Assembly: GCF_028993555.1 (NCBI RefSeq)
Contig: NZ_CP118610.1
Span: 3,213,001 to 3,277,000 of the forward strand
DNA: 64,000 nt
Source of the DNA: Ensifer adhaerens
Lineage (GTDB): Bacteria; Pseudomonadota; Alphaproteobacteria; Rhizobiales; Rhizobiaceae
Direction of reading: 5' to 3'
Position numbers and translations under genes: made by a program. Within the stretch, counting starts at the first letter, position 1; each line of letters begins with the position of its first letter. The notes under the pieces were generated by a model. It was not told where the DNA came from. It saw only the letters and a program-made list of their open reading frames with translations, and searched no databases. Below are positions 1 through 7,399 of the stretch, in pieces.

Positions 1-207
1 GCCTGGCAGGCGGATGCCAACGAGGTCTTCCCGATCCTGAGGAAGGACGTGGCAGCGAAGCTGAGACAGCAGGGAGCTGTCTTCTATGACTGGCCGGTAC
101 CCCACGACCTCGATGGAAGCCTTACGCCGGACGAAGGTCTCTACCGGCTGGTGACCAGCTTCGCGACGAAGGCCGATGACGTCGACCGGTTCGTTGCCGG
201 CTGCTGA
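1..207 (+). CDS. L-threonine aldolase, C-terminal fragment
   Basis: The window opens inside a reading frame (frame 1) that stops at TGA 205-207 and encodes 68 residues. Its end, RLVTSFATKADDVDRFVAG, resembles the conserved C-terminus of PLP-dependent low-specificity threonine aldolases of the beta-eliminating lyase family, where this segment lies in the small C-terminal domain. That enzyme cleaves L-threonine or allo-threonine to glycine and acetaldehyde. The PLP lysine and most of the protein lie upstream of the window, so catalytic competence cannot be judged. It converges on the LysR gene with a hairpin between them. Family call from the C-terminus only. Confidence 0.62.
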   Translation, partial: AWQADANEVFPILRKDVAAKLRQQGAVFYDWPVPHDLDGSLTPDEGLYRLVTSFATKADDVDRFVAGC

Positions 208-267
208 AGCAATTCCAGGAAAATGGTGAACGCTTAGTTCTGTAAGCGACACGCCTTGAGAAACCGA

Positions 268-294
268 ACCATCCCGCTGCCTGAGCGGGATGGT
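268..294. terminator. Hairpin between convergent genes
   Basis: A perfect 11-bp inverted repeat (ACCATCCCGCT / AGCGGGATGGT) with a 5-nt loop lies between the aldolase stop and the LysR stop. There is no strong T-run on either side, so it is a probable weak bidirectional terminator. Confidence 0.55.
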
Positions 295-303
295 ACATCC
301 ACA

Positions 304-1161
304 TCAAGCCTGCCCCTGCAGTGTCCTCACATTGGAGAGAATCTCGACCGAAAGTGCTGCACTCAGTTTCCGGTCGACGCCCTTGCTCGGCACCAGCACG
401 AATTCCACGTCTTCAAGCGGCGGCAGGGCGCCGGCGGGTATCTCCTTCAGCCCCGACGGCACCATGCTGCGCGGCTGCACCAGCACGCCCATGCCGGCGC
501 GGGCAGCCGCCGTCAGGCCGCTGAGACTGCCGCAGGTGCAGACGATGCGCCACGGCAAGCGATGCCGGTCGAGCACTTCGAGCGCGACGCTGCGCGTGAT
601 GCTCGGCGGCGGAAAGGCGATCAGTGGCAGCACCTTGTCCCGCCGGATCCTCTCGGGGTCACGCGCCAGCCAGACGAGCGGCTCGCGATAGACGAGTTCG
701 CCCCTGAGGTCGCCGAGCCTTCGCTTGGCAAGCACGAGATCGATCTCGCCATTGTCCTGCATCTGGTAGAGCACGCCGCTCAAGGCGACGGTCAGTTCAA
801 GATCGACCGACGGATGGGCGCGGACGAAATCTTCGAGAACCGCTGGCAACCGGCTCATGACGAAGTCCTCGGAAACGCCGAGGCGCAGGCGACCGCGCAG
901 GCTGCTTTCGGCAAAAAGCGCCCGCACCTCGCCGTCGATCGCCAGCATCGAGCGGGCATGGGCAAGCAACGCCTGACCGTCCGCGGTCAGCGATACGCGG
1001 TGCGTATCACGGGCAACGAGCGTCCGTCCGAGCGAGGCCTCAAGCCTTTGAATATGCTGGCTCACCGTCGATTGCCCGAGCGACAGTTTCTCCGCCGCGA
1101 GCGTGAAGCTGCCCATTTGCTCGAGGGCGACGAAGCTGCGCAACTGCACGAGATCCAGCAT
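304..1161 (-). CDS. LysR-family transcriptional regulator
   Basis: This 285-residue protein has the LysR layout: an N-terminal winged helix-turn-helix (about residues 3-62, with FTLAAEKLSLGQSTVSQHIQRLE) followed by a periplasmic-binding-like effector domain. Length is typical for the family (about 290-310). The gene is divergent from the downstream transporter gene with a 95-bp gap, the usual arrangement for a LysR protein controlling its neighbour. An 11-bp palindrome lies 19 bp upstream of its start. The inducer is unknown; control of the adjacent transporter is inferred from layout. Confidence 0.9.
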   Translation of the reverse strand: MLDLVQLRSFVALEQMGSFTLAAEKLSLGQSTVSQHIQRLEASLGRTLVARDTHRVSLTADGQALLAHARSMLAIDGEVRALFAESSLRGRLRLGVSEDFVMSRLPAVLEDFVRAHPSVDLELTVALSGVLYQMQDNGEIDLVLAKRRLGDLRGELVYREPLVWLARDPERIRRDKVLPLIAFPPPSITRSVALEVLDRHRLPWRIVCTCGSLSGLTAAARAGMGVLVQPRSMVPSGLKEIPAGALPPLEDVEFVLVPSKGVDRKLSAALSVEILSNVRTLQGQA

Positions 1162-1179
1162 GGCTCATCTCATTTCGTG

Positions 1180-1190
1180 ATAACTGTTAT
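1180..1190. promoter_or_regulatory. Candidate LysR operator palindrome
   Basis: ATAAC-T-GTTAT is a perfect 11-bp palindrome in the 95-bp divergent region between the LysR gene and the transporter gene. Position and symmetry suit an autoregulatory LysR site; binding is inferred. Confidence 0.4.
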
Positions 1191-1256
1191 TCCTTGCATC
1201 CTGCTTCATAATGCGTGATCCCGGCAAGACGTTTGATGACGAGCAAGTGACCTGAT

Positions 1257-2252
1257 ATGCGCCGCTACCTACCCGATACGTTCACGATCCTGCTTCTCGC
1301 GACAGTGCTCTTCGCATCCGTCCTGCCGATCCACGGAGAGGCAACCGTCTGGTTCGGCATGGCGACGAAGGTGGCCGTCGGCATGGTGTTCTTCCTGCAC
1401 GGTGCGCGCCTGTCACGCGATGTGGTGATCGCCGGTATCCTGCACTGGCGGCTGCACCTGACGATCCTTGCCTCCACCTTCGCACTGTTCCCGCTGATCG
1501 GCCTTGCGATCGGATTCGTCCCGGACTCGATCCTGCCGCAGTCGCTCTACACCGGCATCCTCTTCCTCTGCGTGCTGCCCTCGACGGTGCAATCCTCGAT
1601 CGCCTTCACCTCGATGGCCGGCGGCAACGTGCCGGCGGCCATCTGCTCGGCGTCTGCCTCCAACATCTTCGGCATGTTCCTGACGCCACTGCTCGTGGGG
1701 CTGCTCTTTTCCGCGGGTGGACATGGCGGCGTGACGCTCGATGCGCTGGAGCAGATCCTGCTGCAACTGCTTGCACCCTTCATCGTCGGGCAATTGCTGC
1801 AGCCCTGGATTGGCAACTGGATCCGCGCGCGCAAGGGGCTGCTGGCACCCGTCGATCGTGGCTCGATCCTGATGGTCGTCTATCTTGCCTTCAGCCAGGC
1901 GGTAACATCAGGCCTTTGGCAGACCTATTCGCTGAGCGATCTTGGCATCCTTGTTGTCATCGAGATCATCATGCTGGCGCTGGTCCTTGCCGTCACCATG
2001 TTCGGCAGCCGCCTGCTCGGCTTCGACAAGGCCGACGAGATCGCCATCACCTTCTGCGGCTCGAAGAAGAGCCTCGCGAGCGGCGTCCCGATGGCGAGCG
2101 CCATCTTCGTAGGCCAGAACATCGGCGCGATCGTGCTGCCGGTCATGCTGTTCCACCAGATCCAGCTGATGGCCTGCGCCGTGATTGCCCAGCGCTATGC
2201 CGCCAAGAAGGCAGCAGACGCCTCCGCCGTGGCGGTACCGGCGCAGTCCTGA
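1257..2252 (+). CDS. Bile acid:sodium symporter-like membrane transporter
   Basis: The 331-residue protein is almost entirely hydrophobic, with about nine to ten membrane segments, and matches the SBF-like (YfeH-type) branch of the bile acid/Na+ symporter superfamily. Typical segments are FLCVLPSTVQSSIAFTSMAG (about residues 101-120) and FCGSKKSLASGVPMA near residue 265, the two broken-helix regions that bind ions and substrate in this fold. Family members move organic anions with sodium, but the substrate here cannot be read from sequence. It is divergent from a LysR regulator that probably controls it. A rho-independent terminator follows. Confidence 0.85.
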   Translation: MRRYLPDTFTILLLATVLFASVLPIHGEATVWFGMATKVAVGMVFFLHGARLSRDVVIAGILHWRLHLTILASTFALFPLIGLAIGFVPDSILPQSLYTGILFLCVLPSTVQSSIAFTSMAGGNVPAAICSASASNIFGMFLTPLLVGLLFSAGGHGGVTLDALEQILLQLLAPFIVGQLLQPWIGNWIRARKGLLAPVDRGSILMVVYLAFSQAVTSGLWQTYSLSDLGILVVIEIIMLALVLAVTMFGSRLLGFDKADEIAITFCGSKKSLASGVPMASAIFVGQNIGAIVLPVMLFHQIQLMACAVIAQRYAAKKAADASAVAVPAQS

Positions 2253-2285
2253 TCCGACAAACGAAATATCCTGACCGACAAAAAA

Positions 2286-2313
2286 CGGCGTCCCTTTGGG
2301 GACGCCGCTCTTT
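2286..2313 (+). terminator. Terminator after the transporter gene
   Basis: Stem CGGCGTCCC / GGGACGCCG with a 4-nt TTTG loop, followed by CTCTTTGTG. It lies 34 bp after the transporter stop codon. Confidence 0.7.
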
Positions 2314-2349
2314 GTGGGAGGCCTGTTCACGCCCTAATCGGGCATGGCG

Positions 2350-2811
2350 TTAGAGGCTCTGGGCCTCGATCTGCTTGGCTTGAGAGGCGACCGACGCGAT
2401 CTCGATCCGGCGCGGCTTGGCGGCTTCCGGGATCTCGCGGGTAAGGTCGATGTGCAGCAAGCCGTTCTTCAGCGAAGCGGACTTGATCTCCACGTGATCG
2501 GCGAGCTGGAAGCGGCGCTCGAAAGCGCGCTTGGCAATGCCGCGATGGAGAAACTGGCTTTCTTCACCCTTTTCCTCGGCCTTTTCACCCTTGACCGTCA
2601 GCGTGTGCTCACGGGCTTCGATCGAAAGCTCGCTCTCGTCAAAGCCGGCAACGGCCATGGTGATGCGGTAGGCGTTTTCGCCGGTGCGCTCGATGTTGTA
2701 GGGCGGATAGGTCTGGGCTTCACCCGGCTGGCCGAGGCTGTCGAGCATCGTGAACAGGCGATCGAAGCCAACGGTGGAACGGTAAAGGGGAGAGAAATCG
2801 AAGTGACGCAT
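2350..2811 (-). CDS. ibpA: Small heat shock protein Hsp20 (IbpA type)
   Basis: This 153-residue protein begins MRHFDFSPLYRSTVGFDRLF, the usual start of class A rhizobial/enterobacterial IbpA proteins, and carries an alpha-crystallin domain (about residues 38-130) with the AFERRFQL and GLLHIDL strands. These ATP-independent holdases bind unfolding proteins at high temperature and hand them to DnaK/ClpB. Heat control is visible in the DNA: a CTTGAA-N17-CCAAAT heat-shock promoter and a 5' leader of about 95 nt whose end pairs UUGCU against the AGGAGG ribosome site, as in ROSE elements. Confidence 0.93.
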   Translation of the reverse strand: MRHFDFSPLYRSTVGFDRLFTMLDSLGQPGEAQTYPPYNIERTGENAYRITMAVAGFDESELSIEAREHTLTVKGEKAEEKGEESQFLHRGIAKRAFERRFQLADHVEIKSASLKNGLLHIDLTREIPEAAKPRRIEIASVASQAKQIEAQSL

Positions 2812-2905
2812 TGTGTCCTCCTGGGAGCAACGGTTTGCGATGTCTGGTCGGCCACCCCATTCTGGCAGCGGCGAGACCGGTGAACGGACCCGTCTTCGGC
2901 GCCCG
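2812..2905 (-). promoter_or_regulatory. ROSE-like RNA thermometer in the hsp20 leader
   Basis: On the minus strand the leader ends TTGCTCCCAGGAGGACACA immediately before the ATG. The UUGCU (plus-strand 2826-2830) can pair with the AGGAGG Shine-Dalgarno (2816-2821), the defining 3' hairpin of ROSE elements that hold rhizobial hsp20 mRNAs untranslated at normal temperature. The upstream hairpins were not folded here. Confidence 0.75.
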
Positions 2906-2913
2906 TGACCCTG

Positions 2914-2942
2914 ATTTGGGGAGGCAAATTCGCGACTTCAAG
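2914..2942 (-). promoter_or_regulatory. RpoH (sigma-32) type heat-shock promoter
   Basis: Reading the minus strand, CTTGAA (2937-2942) is followed after exactly 17 nt by CCAAAT (2914-2919), close to the alphaproteobacterial RpoH consensus. It places the transcript start about 95-100 nt before the hsp20 ATG, leaving room for the ROSE leader. Confidence 0.7.
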
Positions 2943-2984
2943 ACGCGAGCGCTGACGATTTTCGCGTGAACCCGAAATGAATGA

Positions 2985-3126
2985 CCGCTTCGGCTTCCGT
3001 TCAGCCCCGGAGGGCTAGAAAGAAACTCTGGGCGGCAACTCCCAGGCTGAAGTGATAAGTCCCTTCCTCTTCAGCGGCCGGAAACGGTGATCGTCCGGAT
3101 TTCACCCACCGTTTCCGGCTTTTTTC
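2985..3126 (+). ncRNA. Candidate small RNA with three hairpins and a terminator
   Basis: No gene precedes the strong terminator at 3077-3125 on this strand, since the hsp20 gene is divergent, so the terminator probably ends a free-standing RNA. Upstream of it are three further hairpins: AGCCC/GGGCT (3003-3016), CTGGG/CCCAG (3028-3045) and GCTGAAG/CTTCAGC (3046-3075). The last has a pyrimidine-rich loop (CCCTTCC) that could pair with ribosome-binding sites. The 5' end is a guess. I do not recognise the family. An alternative is a long leader for the hydrolase at 3201 with an internal terminator, that is, an attenuator. Confidence 0.5.
3077..3125 (+). terminator. Strong rho-independent terminator
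   Basis: Stem GCCGGAAACGGTG (3077-3089) pairs with CACCGTTTCCGGC (3107-3119), followed by six T (3120-3125). It ends the candidate small RNA 75 bp before the hydrolase start. Confidence 0.85.
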
Positions 3127-3200
3127 TTTGACGGCGAAGACCCTGCCGCCTATCCCTTGATGATATCGATCAACTCGCTCTTCTCGGTCGCAACGACGTC

Positions 3201-4166
3201 ATGACCTCGATCCTCCACTCGACACCGGACAATCCGATCCCGGAGAACCACGTGGCGGGATTCTTCGACGGTGTCGGCGGCCGCAAGATCCGCTACGCGA
3301 TCTTCAAGACGAAACAGCCGGTGGCCCGCGGCACGGTCGTCCTGCTGCAGGGCCGCAACGAATCGATCGAGAAATATTTCGAGACGATCGCCGAACTCAC
3401 GGCAGCCGGTCTCTGGGTCGCGACCTTCGACTGGCGCGGCCAGGCGGGCTCGGAGCGGCTGCTGCTGCACCCGGGCCGCGGCTACGTCGACCACTTCTCC
3501 GACTATGAGCGCGACCTCAGCACCTTCCTCGAGCAGATCGTGTTGCCGGATACGCGCCTGCCCTTCTCGATCGTCGCCCATTCCATGGGTGCGCTCGTTG
3601 CCCTGTCGCTGGCGCCGATGCTCGCAAGCCGAATCGACCGGCTGGTGGTCCTCGCACCCTTCGTCGGCCTCGGCGGACAGGCGCTCGGCGAGCGCAGCAT
3701 TGCTGCGGTTGCGACCCTCATGCGTTGCATCGGCCTTGGCACCCTGCCGGCCCATCCCGACAAGGGCAACCGCCCGTTCGAAAACAACGTGCTGACAGCG
3801 GACCGCCGCCGCTACCTGCGCAACATCGCGCTGACCGACACGCATCCGGAACTGAGGCTTGGCCCACCGACGGCGCGCTGGCTGAGCGAGGCCTTCCGCG
3901 CCATGCGCCGCGTCATCCGTCGTGAGCATCTGACGCGCATCACCCTGCCGACGATCATCCTGGCGCCGACGGCGGACCGTCTTGTGCCCCATCTCGCCGT
4001 CGAGTGGCTGGCGCGCAATTTCCGCGCCGCCCAGATGATCCCGATCGACGGCGCCCGCCACGAACTGTTGCACGAAGCGGATCGTTATCGCGCCCAGGCG
4101 ATGGCAGCGATCCTTGCCTTCATCATCCCCGAAGAGGGTGACGAACGCGAAACGTCCGCGGCCTGA
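3201..4166 (+). CDS. Alpha/beta hydrolase, lysophospholipase-like (serine aminopeptidase S33 fold)
   Basis: The 321-residue protein has the alpha/beta hydrolase layout of the PldB/monoacylglycerol lipase group. The nucleophile elbow reads AHSMGA (about residues 127-132), the acid is likely in APTADRLVP and the catalytic histidine in DGARHELLHE near residue 282. The early VVLLQGRNESIEKYFETI matches the oxyanion strand of lysophospholipases. Such enzymes hydrolyse acyl esters of glycerolipids; the exact substrate is not determined. No signal peptide is visible, so it is probably cytoplasmic or membrane-peripheral. There is no clear Shine-Dalgarno before the chosen ATG. Confidence 0.82.
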   Translation: MTSILHSTPDNPIPENHVAGFFDGVGGRKIRYAIFKTKQPVARGTVVLLQGRNESIEKYFETIAELTAAGLWVATFDWRGQAGSERLLLHPGRGYVDHFSDYERDLSTFLEQIVLPDTRLPFSIVAHSMGALVALSLAPMLASRIDRLVVLAPFVGLGGQALGERSIAAVATLMRCIGLGTLPAHPDKGNRPFENNVLTADRRRYLRNIALTDTHPELRLGPPTARWLSEAFRAMRRVIRREHLTRITLPTIILAPTADRLVPHLAVEWLARNFRAAQMIPIDGARHELLHEADRYRAQAMAAILAFIIPEEGDERETSAA

Positions 4167-4236
4167 CGACCCAGATCGCAGCCTAAACATTTGATTCTAC
4201 GATTTTCTCCCGTAGGAGTAGCGGCGCGGTGCAGCC

Positions 4237-5010
4237 TCAGCCGTTGAGGATTTCCAGCGCCTGCGCATGCAACTCGGCGCTACCTGCGGCGACGACTTCG
4301 CCGCCCATTTCCGCGGGGCCACCCTGCCAGTTGGTGATGATGCCGCCGGCCTGCTCGATCAACGGGATCAGACCACCGACGTCATAGGGCTTCAACCCAC
4401 ATTCGATCACCAGGTCGATATGACCGGCGGCCAGAAGGGCGAAGGCGTAGCAATCGCAGCCGTAGCGGAACAGCCGAACCTTGTTCTGCACCGCCTCGTA
4501 CTTGGTCTTGAAGTCGCCCGTGTAGAGATGCGGCGAGGTCGTAAACAACACCGCGTCCGAAAGCGAATTGCAGGCTCGCGTCGAAAGCACCTGCTCGCCA
4601 CCCGGTCCGCGGTAGCTCGTCGTCTTGCCGTCGGCGAAATAGCGCTCGCCGGTGAAGGGTTGGTCCATCAGGCCCATGACCGCTTCACCATGGCGATAGA
4701 GACCGATCAGCGTGCCCCAGACCGGCAGGCCCGAAATGAAGGCGCGGGTGCCGTCGATCGGGTCGATGACCCAGACATACTCTCGGTCGAGCCCGACATT
4801 GCCATGCTCTTCGCCGAGGATGCCGTGTTCCGGGAAATGCTTCTCGATCAGTGCGCGGATCGCCGCTTCCGCCGATTGGTCCGCCTCCGTTACCGGATCG
4901 AAGCCGGCTTCGAGCTTGTTGACCACGCTGGTGCCGATCCGGAAACGCGGCAGGGTCTCAGCCTTGGCGGCATCGGCAAGGCGATCGAAGAAGGCGCGGT
5001 CAGGCAGCAT
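4237..5010 (-). CDS. hisN: Histidinol-phosphatase, inositol monophosphatase family
   Basis: All family metal sites are present: DPVTEADQ, GEEHG, WVIDPIDGTRAF and YDVGGLIPLIEQAGG. The protein matches rhizobial HisN, the Mg-dependent inositol-monophosphatase-fold enzyme that dephosphorylates L-histidinol phosphate in histidine synthesis. I place the start at the ATG at 5010 (257 residues, MLPDRAFF) because GAGAGAG precedes it; an in-frame ATG at 5055 would add 15 residues but has no ribosome site. Related SuhB and CysQ share the motifs, so substrate assignment rests on overall similarity. Its upstream side borders the mmgR/suhB small RNA, whose Rfam name comes from such a neighbour. Confidence 0.82.
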   Translation of the reverse strand: MLPDRAFFDRLADAAKAETLPRFRIGTSVVNKLEAGFDPVTEADQSAEAAIRALIEKHFPEHGILGEEHGNVGLDREYVWVIDPIDGTRAFISGLPVWGTLIGLYRHGEAVMGLMDQPFTGERYFADGKTTSYRGPGGEQVLSTRACNSLSDAVLFTTSPHLYTGDFKTKYEAVQNKVRLFRYGCDCYAFALLAAGHIDLVIECGLKPYDVGGLIPLIEQAGGIITNWQGGPAEMGGEVVAAGSAELHAQALEILNG

Positions 5011-5206
5011 GGCGATCTCTCTCGGAAGACGGACGAAGGAAGGTTTGTCCTGCATAGACGAAATTTATCGAAAGGCAAACGAGCTGATGCGATGGCAGAG
5101 GCGGCCAAATAGCCTGTGTTTTCAGATTTCTAGCGTTTCAATCGGTTCAGATGCCGCTTTCGACTGAAAAATCTTTGATGCACCGCAAAAGTTTTCACTG
5201 CTTTAA

Positions 5207-5236
5207 CTTGACATTTGTGCAGTGCAATATTAAGGT
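5207..5236 (+). promoter_or_regulatory. Candidate sigma-70 promoter of the mmgR-like RNA
   Basis: CTTGACA (5207-5213) is a good rhizobial -35 element. A weak TAAGGT lies 17 nt further on, about 7 nt before the first hairpin of the RNA. The -10 assignment is uncertain; AATATT at 5226-5231 is an alternative. Confidence 0.45.
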
Positions 5237-5242
5237 TTGGGT

Positions 5243-5321
5243 ACAGTCACCTGTGACTGTAAATACCCTCCTTGGGTGTTTCCTCCCTAGACTTGACCGC
5301 GCCGTTGGCGCGGTTTTTTTT
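5243..5321 (+). ncRNA. mmgR: mmgR / suhB-family small RNA
   Basis: A compact 79-nt unit holds hairpin 1 (ACAGTCAC/GTGACTGT, 5243-5260), hairpin 2 (ACCC/GGGT, 5265-5277), a single-stranded GTTTCCTCCCTAGACTT and a terminator (ACCGCGCC/GGCGCGGT, 5296-5314) with eight T. From memory, this matches the alphaproteobacterial alpha-r8 (mmgR, Rfam suhB) RNA in length, three-hairpin layout and UUUCCUCCCU core. In Sinorhizobium that RNA limits polyhydroxybutyrate granule accumulation. Position between hisN (suhB-like) and the amidohydrolase gene agrees with the family name. Confidence 0.75.
5296..5321 (+). terminator. Terminator of the mmgR-like RNA
   Basis: Eight-bp GC-rich stem with a GTT loop, followed by eight consecutive T (5314-5321). 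The A-poor opposite side makes it directional for the plus strand. Confidence 0.85.
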
Positions 5322-5348
5322 GAAGCTCCCCGACCGAAATCTTTGAAG

Positions 5349-6230
5349 TCATTCCGCCGCGAGCGGGAGGTAGGCGCCGTAGTCTTCGACATGGCGGGCA
5401 AGCGACGCGATGAAGGTTGTGAGATCCGCGACCAAGGCGCCGAAGCCGGGCTTGCGCACCAGCGTCATCTCGTCGACATAGAGCGCCCGATTGATCTCGA
5501 TCTGCAGTGCATGCAGCCCCCGTGTCGGTCGACCGTAGTGCTCGGTGATGAAACCGCCGGCGTAGGGCTTGTTGCGCACGACGCTGTAGCCGAGTTTCTG
5601 CAACAGGTCGACCGCAGCGCGCGACAGCTCCCCCGCGGCACTCGTCCCGTAGCGGTCGCCGATGATGAAGTCGGGACGCTGGGCGCTGCCGGGCAGATGC
5701 ACGTTGCCGGGCATCGAATGGCAATCGATCAGCACCGACAGCCCGAACTGCACATGGGTGCGCGCAATCAGTTTGCGCAGGGTGGCATGGTAGGGCTTGT
5801 AGATCGTCTCGATCCGCGTCAGCGCGTCTTCGACAGGCACGCGTCCGCGGTAGATTTCCATGTTCTCGGCCACCAGCCGCGGGATCGTGCCGAGCCCACC
5901 TGCAACGCGCATCGAACTGATGTTGGCGTGCGGCGGCAGCGGACCGTCGAACATGCGCGGGTCAAGCTCATAGGGCTCTCGGTTGACGTCGAGGAACGCG
6001 CGCGGGAAATGCGCCAGCAGCATCGGCGCGCCGAGAAAAGTCGCGTTCTGGAACAGCTCATCGACATAGTGATCTTCCGACCGGCGAATCGAAACGGCAT
6101 CGAGCCGCGACTGATCGAGAAAACTCTGGGGATAGGACCGGCCGCTATGCGGTGAATTGAACACAAAGGGAATGCGCTGGATCGGAGGTTCCAGGACCTC
6201 GAACAGTTCCCTCTCCGCAATTTCCCCCAT
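5349..6230 (-). CDS. N-formylglutamate amidohydrolase family protein
   Basis: The 293-residue protein fits the N-formylglutamate amidohydrolase family (PF05013). FVFNSPHSGRSYP (about residues 22-34) holds the conserved HSG motif, and VLIDCHSMPG near residue 165 and GGFITEHYG near 225 are further conserved blocks. The family hydrolyses N-formyl-L-glutamate to formate and glutamate in histidine degradation, but this paralogue is far from hut genes, so its real substrate is uncertain. The ATG at 6230 follows AAAAAAGGG. It converges on the mmgR-like RNA and is divergent from cpdR. Confidence 0.83.
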   Translation of the reverse strand: MGEIAERELFEVLEPPIQRIPFVFNSPHSGRSYPQSFLDQSRLDAVSIRRSEDHYVDELFQNATFLGAPMLLAHFPRAFLDVNREPYELDPRMFDGPLPPHANISSMRVAGGLGTIPRLVAENMEIYRGRVPVEDALTRIETIYKPYHATLRKLIARTHVQFGLSVLIDCHSMPGNVHLPGSAQRPDFIIGDRYGTSAAGELSRAAVDLLQKLGYSVVRNKPYAGGFITEHYGRPTRGLHALQIEINRALYVDEMTLVRKPGFGALVADLTTFIASLARHVEDYGAYLPLAAE

Positions 6231-6428
6231 CTGAACCCTTTTTTACCATATGCGGTTCTTACAATTGTCATCATGTTGCCAGTTGGTCCGCGCTGTGTCC
6301 ATAGTGACAAAACACAGCCCCCGGGGAATTGACGTCCCGCGTTCACGAGATATTTACCGCGTTGGGTTTGGATAAAACGCCGCAATCTACACGCAATAAT
6401 CTGAATAAAGAGAAGCACGGCCGAATTC

Positions 6429-6794
6429 ATGACTGCGAAAATCCTTCTTGCCGAAGACGACAACGATATGCGCCGATTCCTGGTGAAGGCGCTCGAAAAG
6501 GCCGGCTACAAGGTCATGTCCTACGACAATGGCGCCAGCGCCTATGACCGGCTTCGCGAAGAGCCTTTTTCGCTTCTCCTCACCGACATCGTCATGCCCG
6601 AGATGGACGGCATCGAACTGGCGCGCCGCGCGACGGAACTCGACCCGGACCTCAAGGTCATGTTCATCACCGGCTTTGCCGCTGTTGCACTGAACCCCGA
6701 CTCCAAGGCGCCGAAGGATGCCAAGGTGCTCTCGAAGCCCTTCCATCTGCGCGACCTCGTCGACGAGGTCAACAAGATGCTGGCCGCGGCTTAA
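6429..6794 (+). CDS. cpdR: Single-domain response regulator CpdR
   Basis: This 121-residue protein consists only of a receiver domain. The acidic pocket is ED at residues 9-10, the phospho-accepting aspartate is D53 in LLTDIVMPEMDG, and the switch threonine and lysine lie in MFITGFA and LSKPFH. The sequence, including VALNPDSKAPKDAKV, is that of rhizobial CpdR. Unphosphorylated CpdR directs ClpXP to the cell pole and primes it to degrade cell-cycle substrates such as CtrA. Phosphorylation by the CckA-ChpT relay turns it off. In Sinorhizobium it is needed for normal division and for bacteroid development. A terminator follows. Confidence 0.95.
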   Translation: MTAKILLAEDDNDMRRFLVKALEKAGYKVMSYDNGASAYDRLREEPFSLLLTDIVMPEMDGIELARRATELDPDLKVMFITGFAAVALNPDSKAPKDAKVLSKPFHLRDLVDEVNKMLAAA

Positions 6795-6842
6795 AGCAAC
6801 GAGTTTTCCACAGCCGCGATCGGCTGTGACGAGAGATCAAGA

Positions 6843-6880
6843 GACCGCCGTGATCCACAGGGGATCTCCGGCGGTCTTTT
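6843..6880 (+). terminator. Terminator after cpdR
   Basis: GACCGCCG (6843-6850) pairs with CGGCGGTC (6869-6876), followed by four T and CGTTTC. Confidence 0.75.
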
Positions 6881-7044
6881 CGTTTCAAGACCTTAGCGGG
6901 AATCCCGCAAATCCGGGCCATTGCCAGGCCGCCCGGACCGACCCCGGTATGGGAAAAACCATGCCTTCGAAATTTCTGTCAAAAAACCTTCGAAAACCCT
7001 ATTGACGCGACAGCGGGTTATGTGGTCTATGCGCCCCATCGGAT

Positions 7045-7119
<75 letters not shown>

Positions 7120-7130
7120 TTCGAATTCAA

Positions 7131-7161
7131 AAGGCCTTTCGAGAAATCGAGAGGCCTTTTT
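7131..7161 (+). terminator. Terminator after tRNA-Val
   Basis: Perfect 11-bp stem AGGCCTTTCGA (7132-7142) with TCGAGAGGCCT (imperfect at one position), GAAA loop and five T. Confidence 0.8.
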
Positions 7162-7399
7162 CGTTTGCACCGCGGACGCGCCGGACGGCGACACCTCGAC
7201 CGGTGCCAATCCTGTACGAAGTTTAATGTCTTCCGTCATGGAAGCGCCCCGATCCGCGCCCTAGTTTGCTTTCGCAAACTGATCGTATCCGCAGACCATC
7301 GTATCCGTAACCGCACGAGCGGCGATGCATCGCGCGCACTTCACCGGGCGGCAGGGACGGCATCGCCAACCAAATCTTTTTATCGGGAAAGGAACGGAC

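Noticed and set aside
3150..4190. 346-codon open frame on the minus strand
   Set aside because: Antisense to the alpha/beta hydrolase, which carries the serine, acid and histidine motifs; also begins within that gene's downstream gap without a ribosome site.
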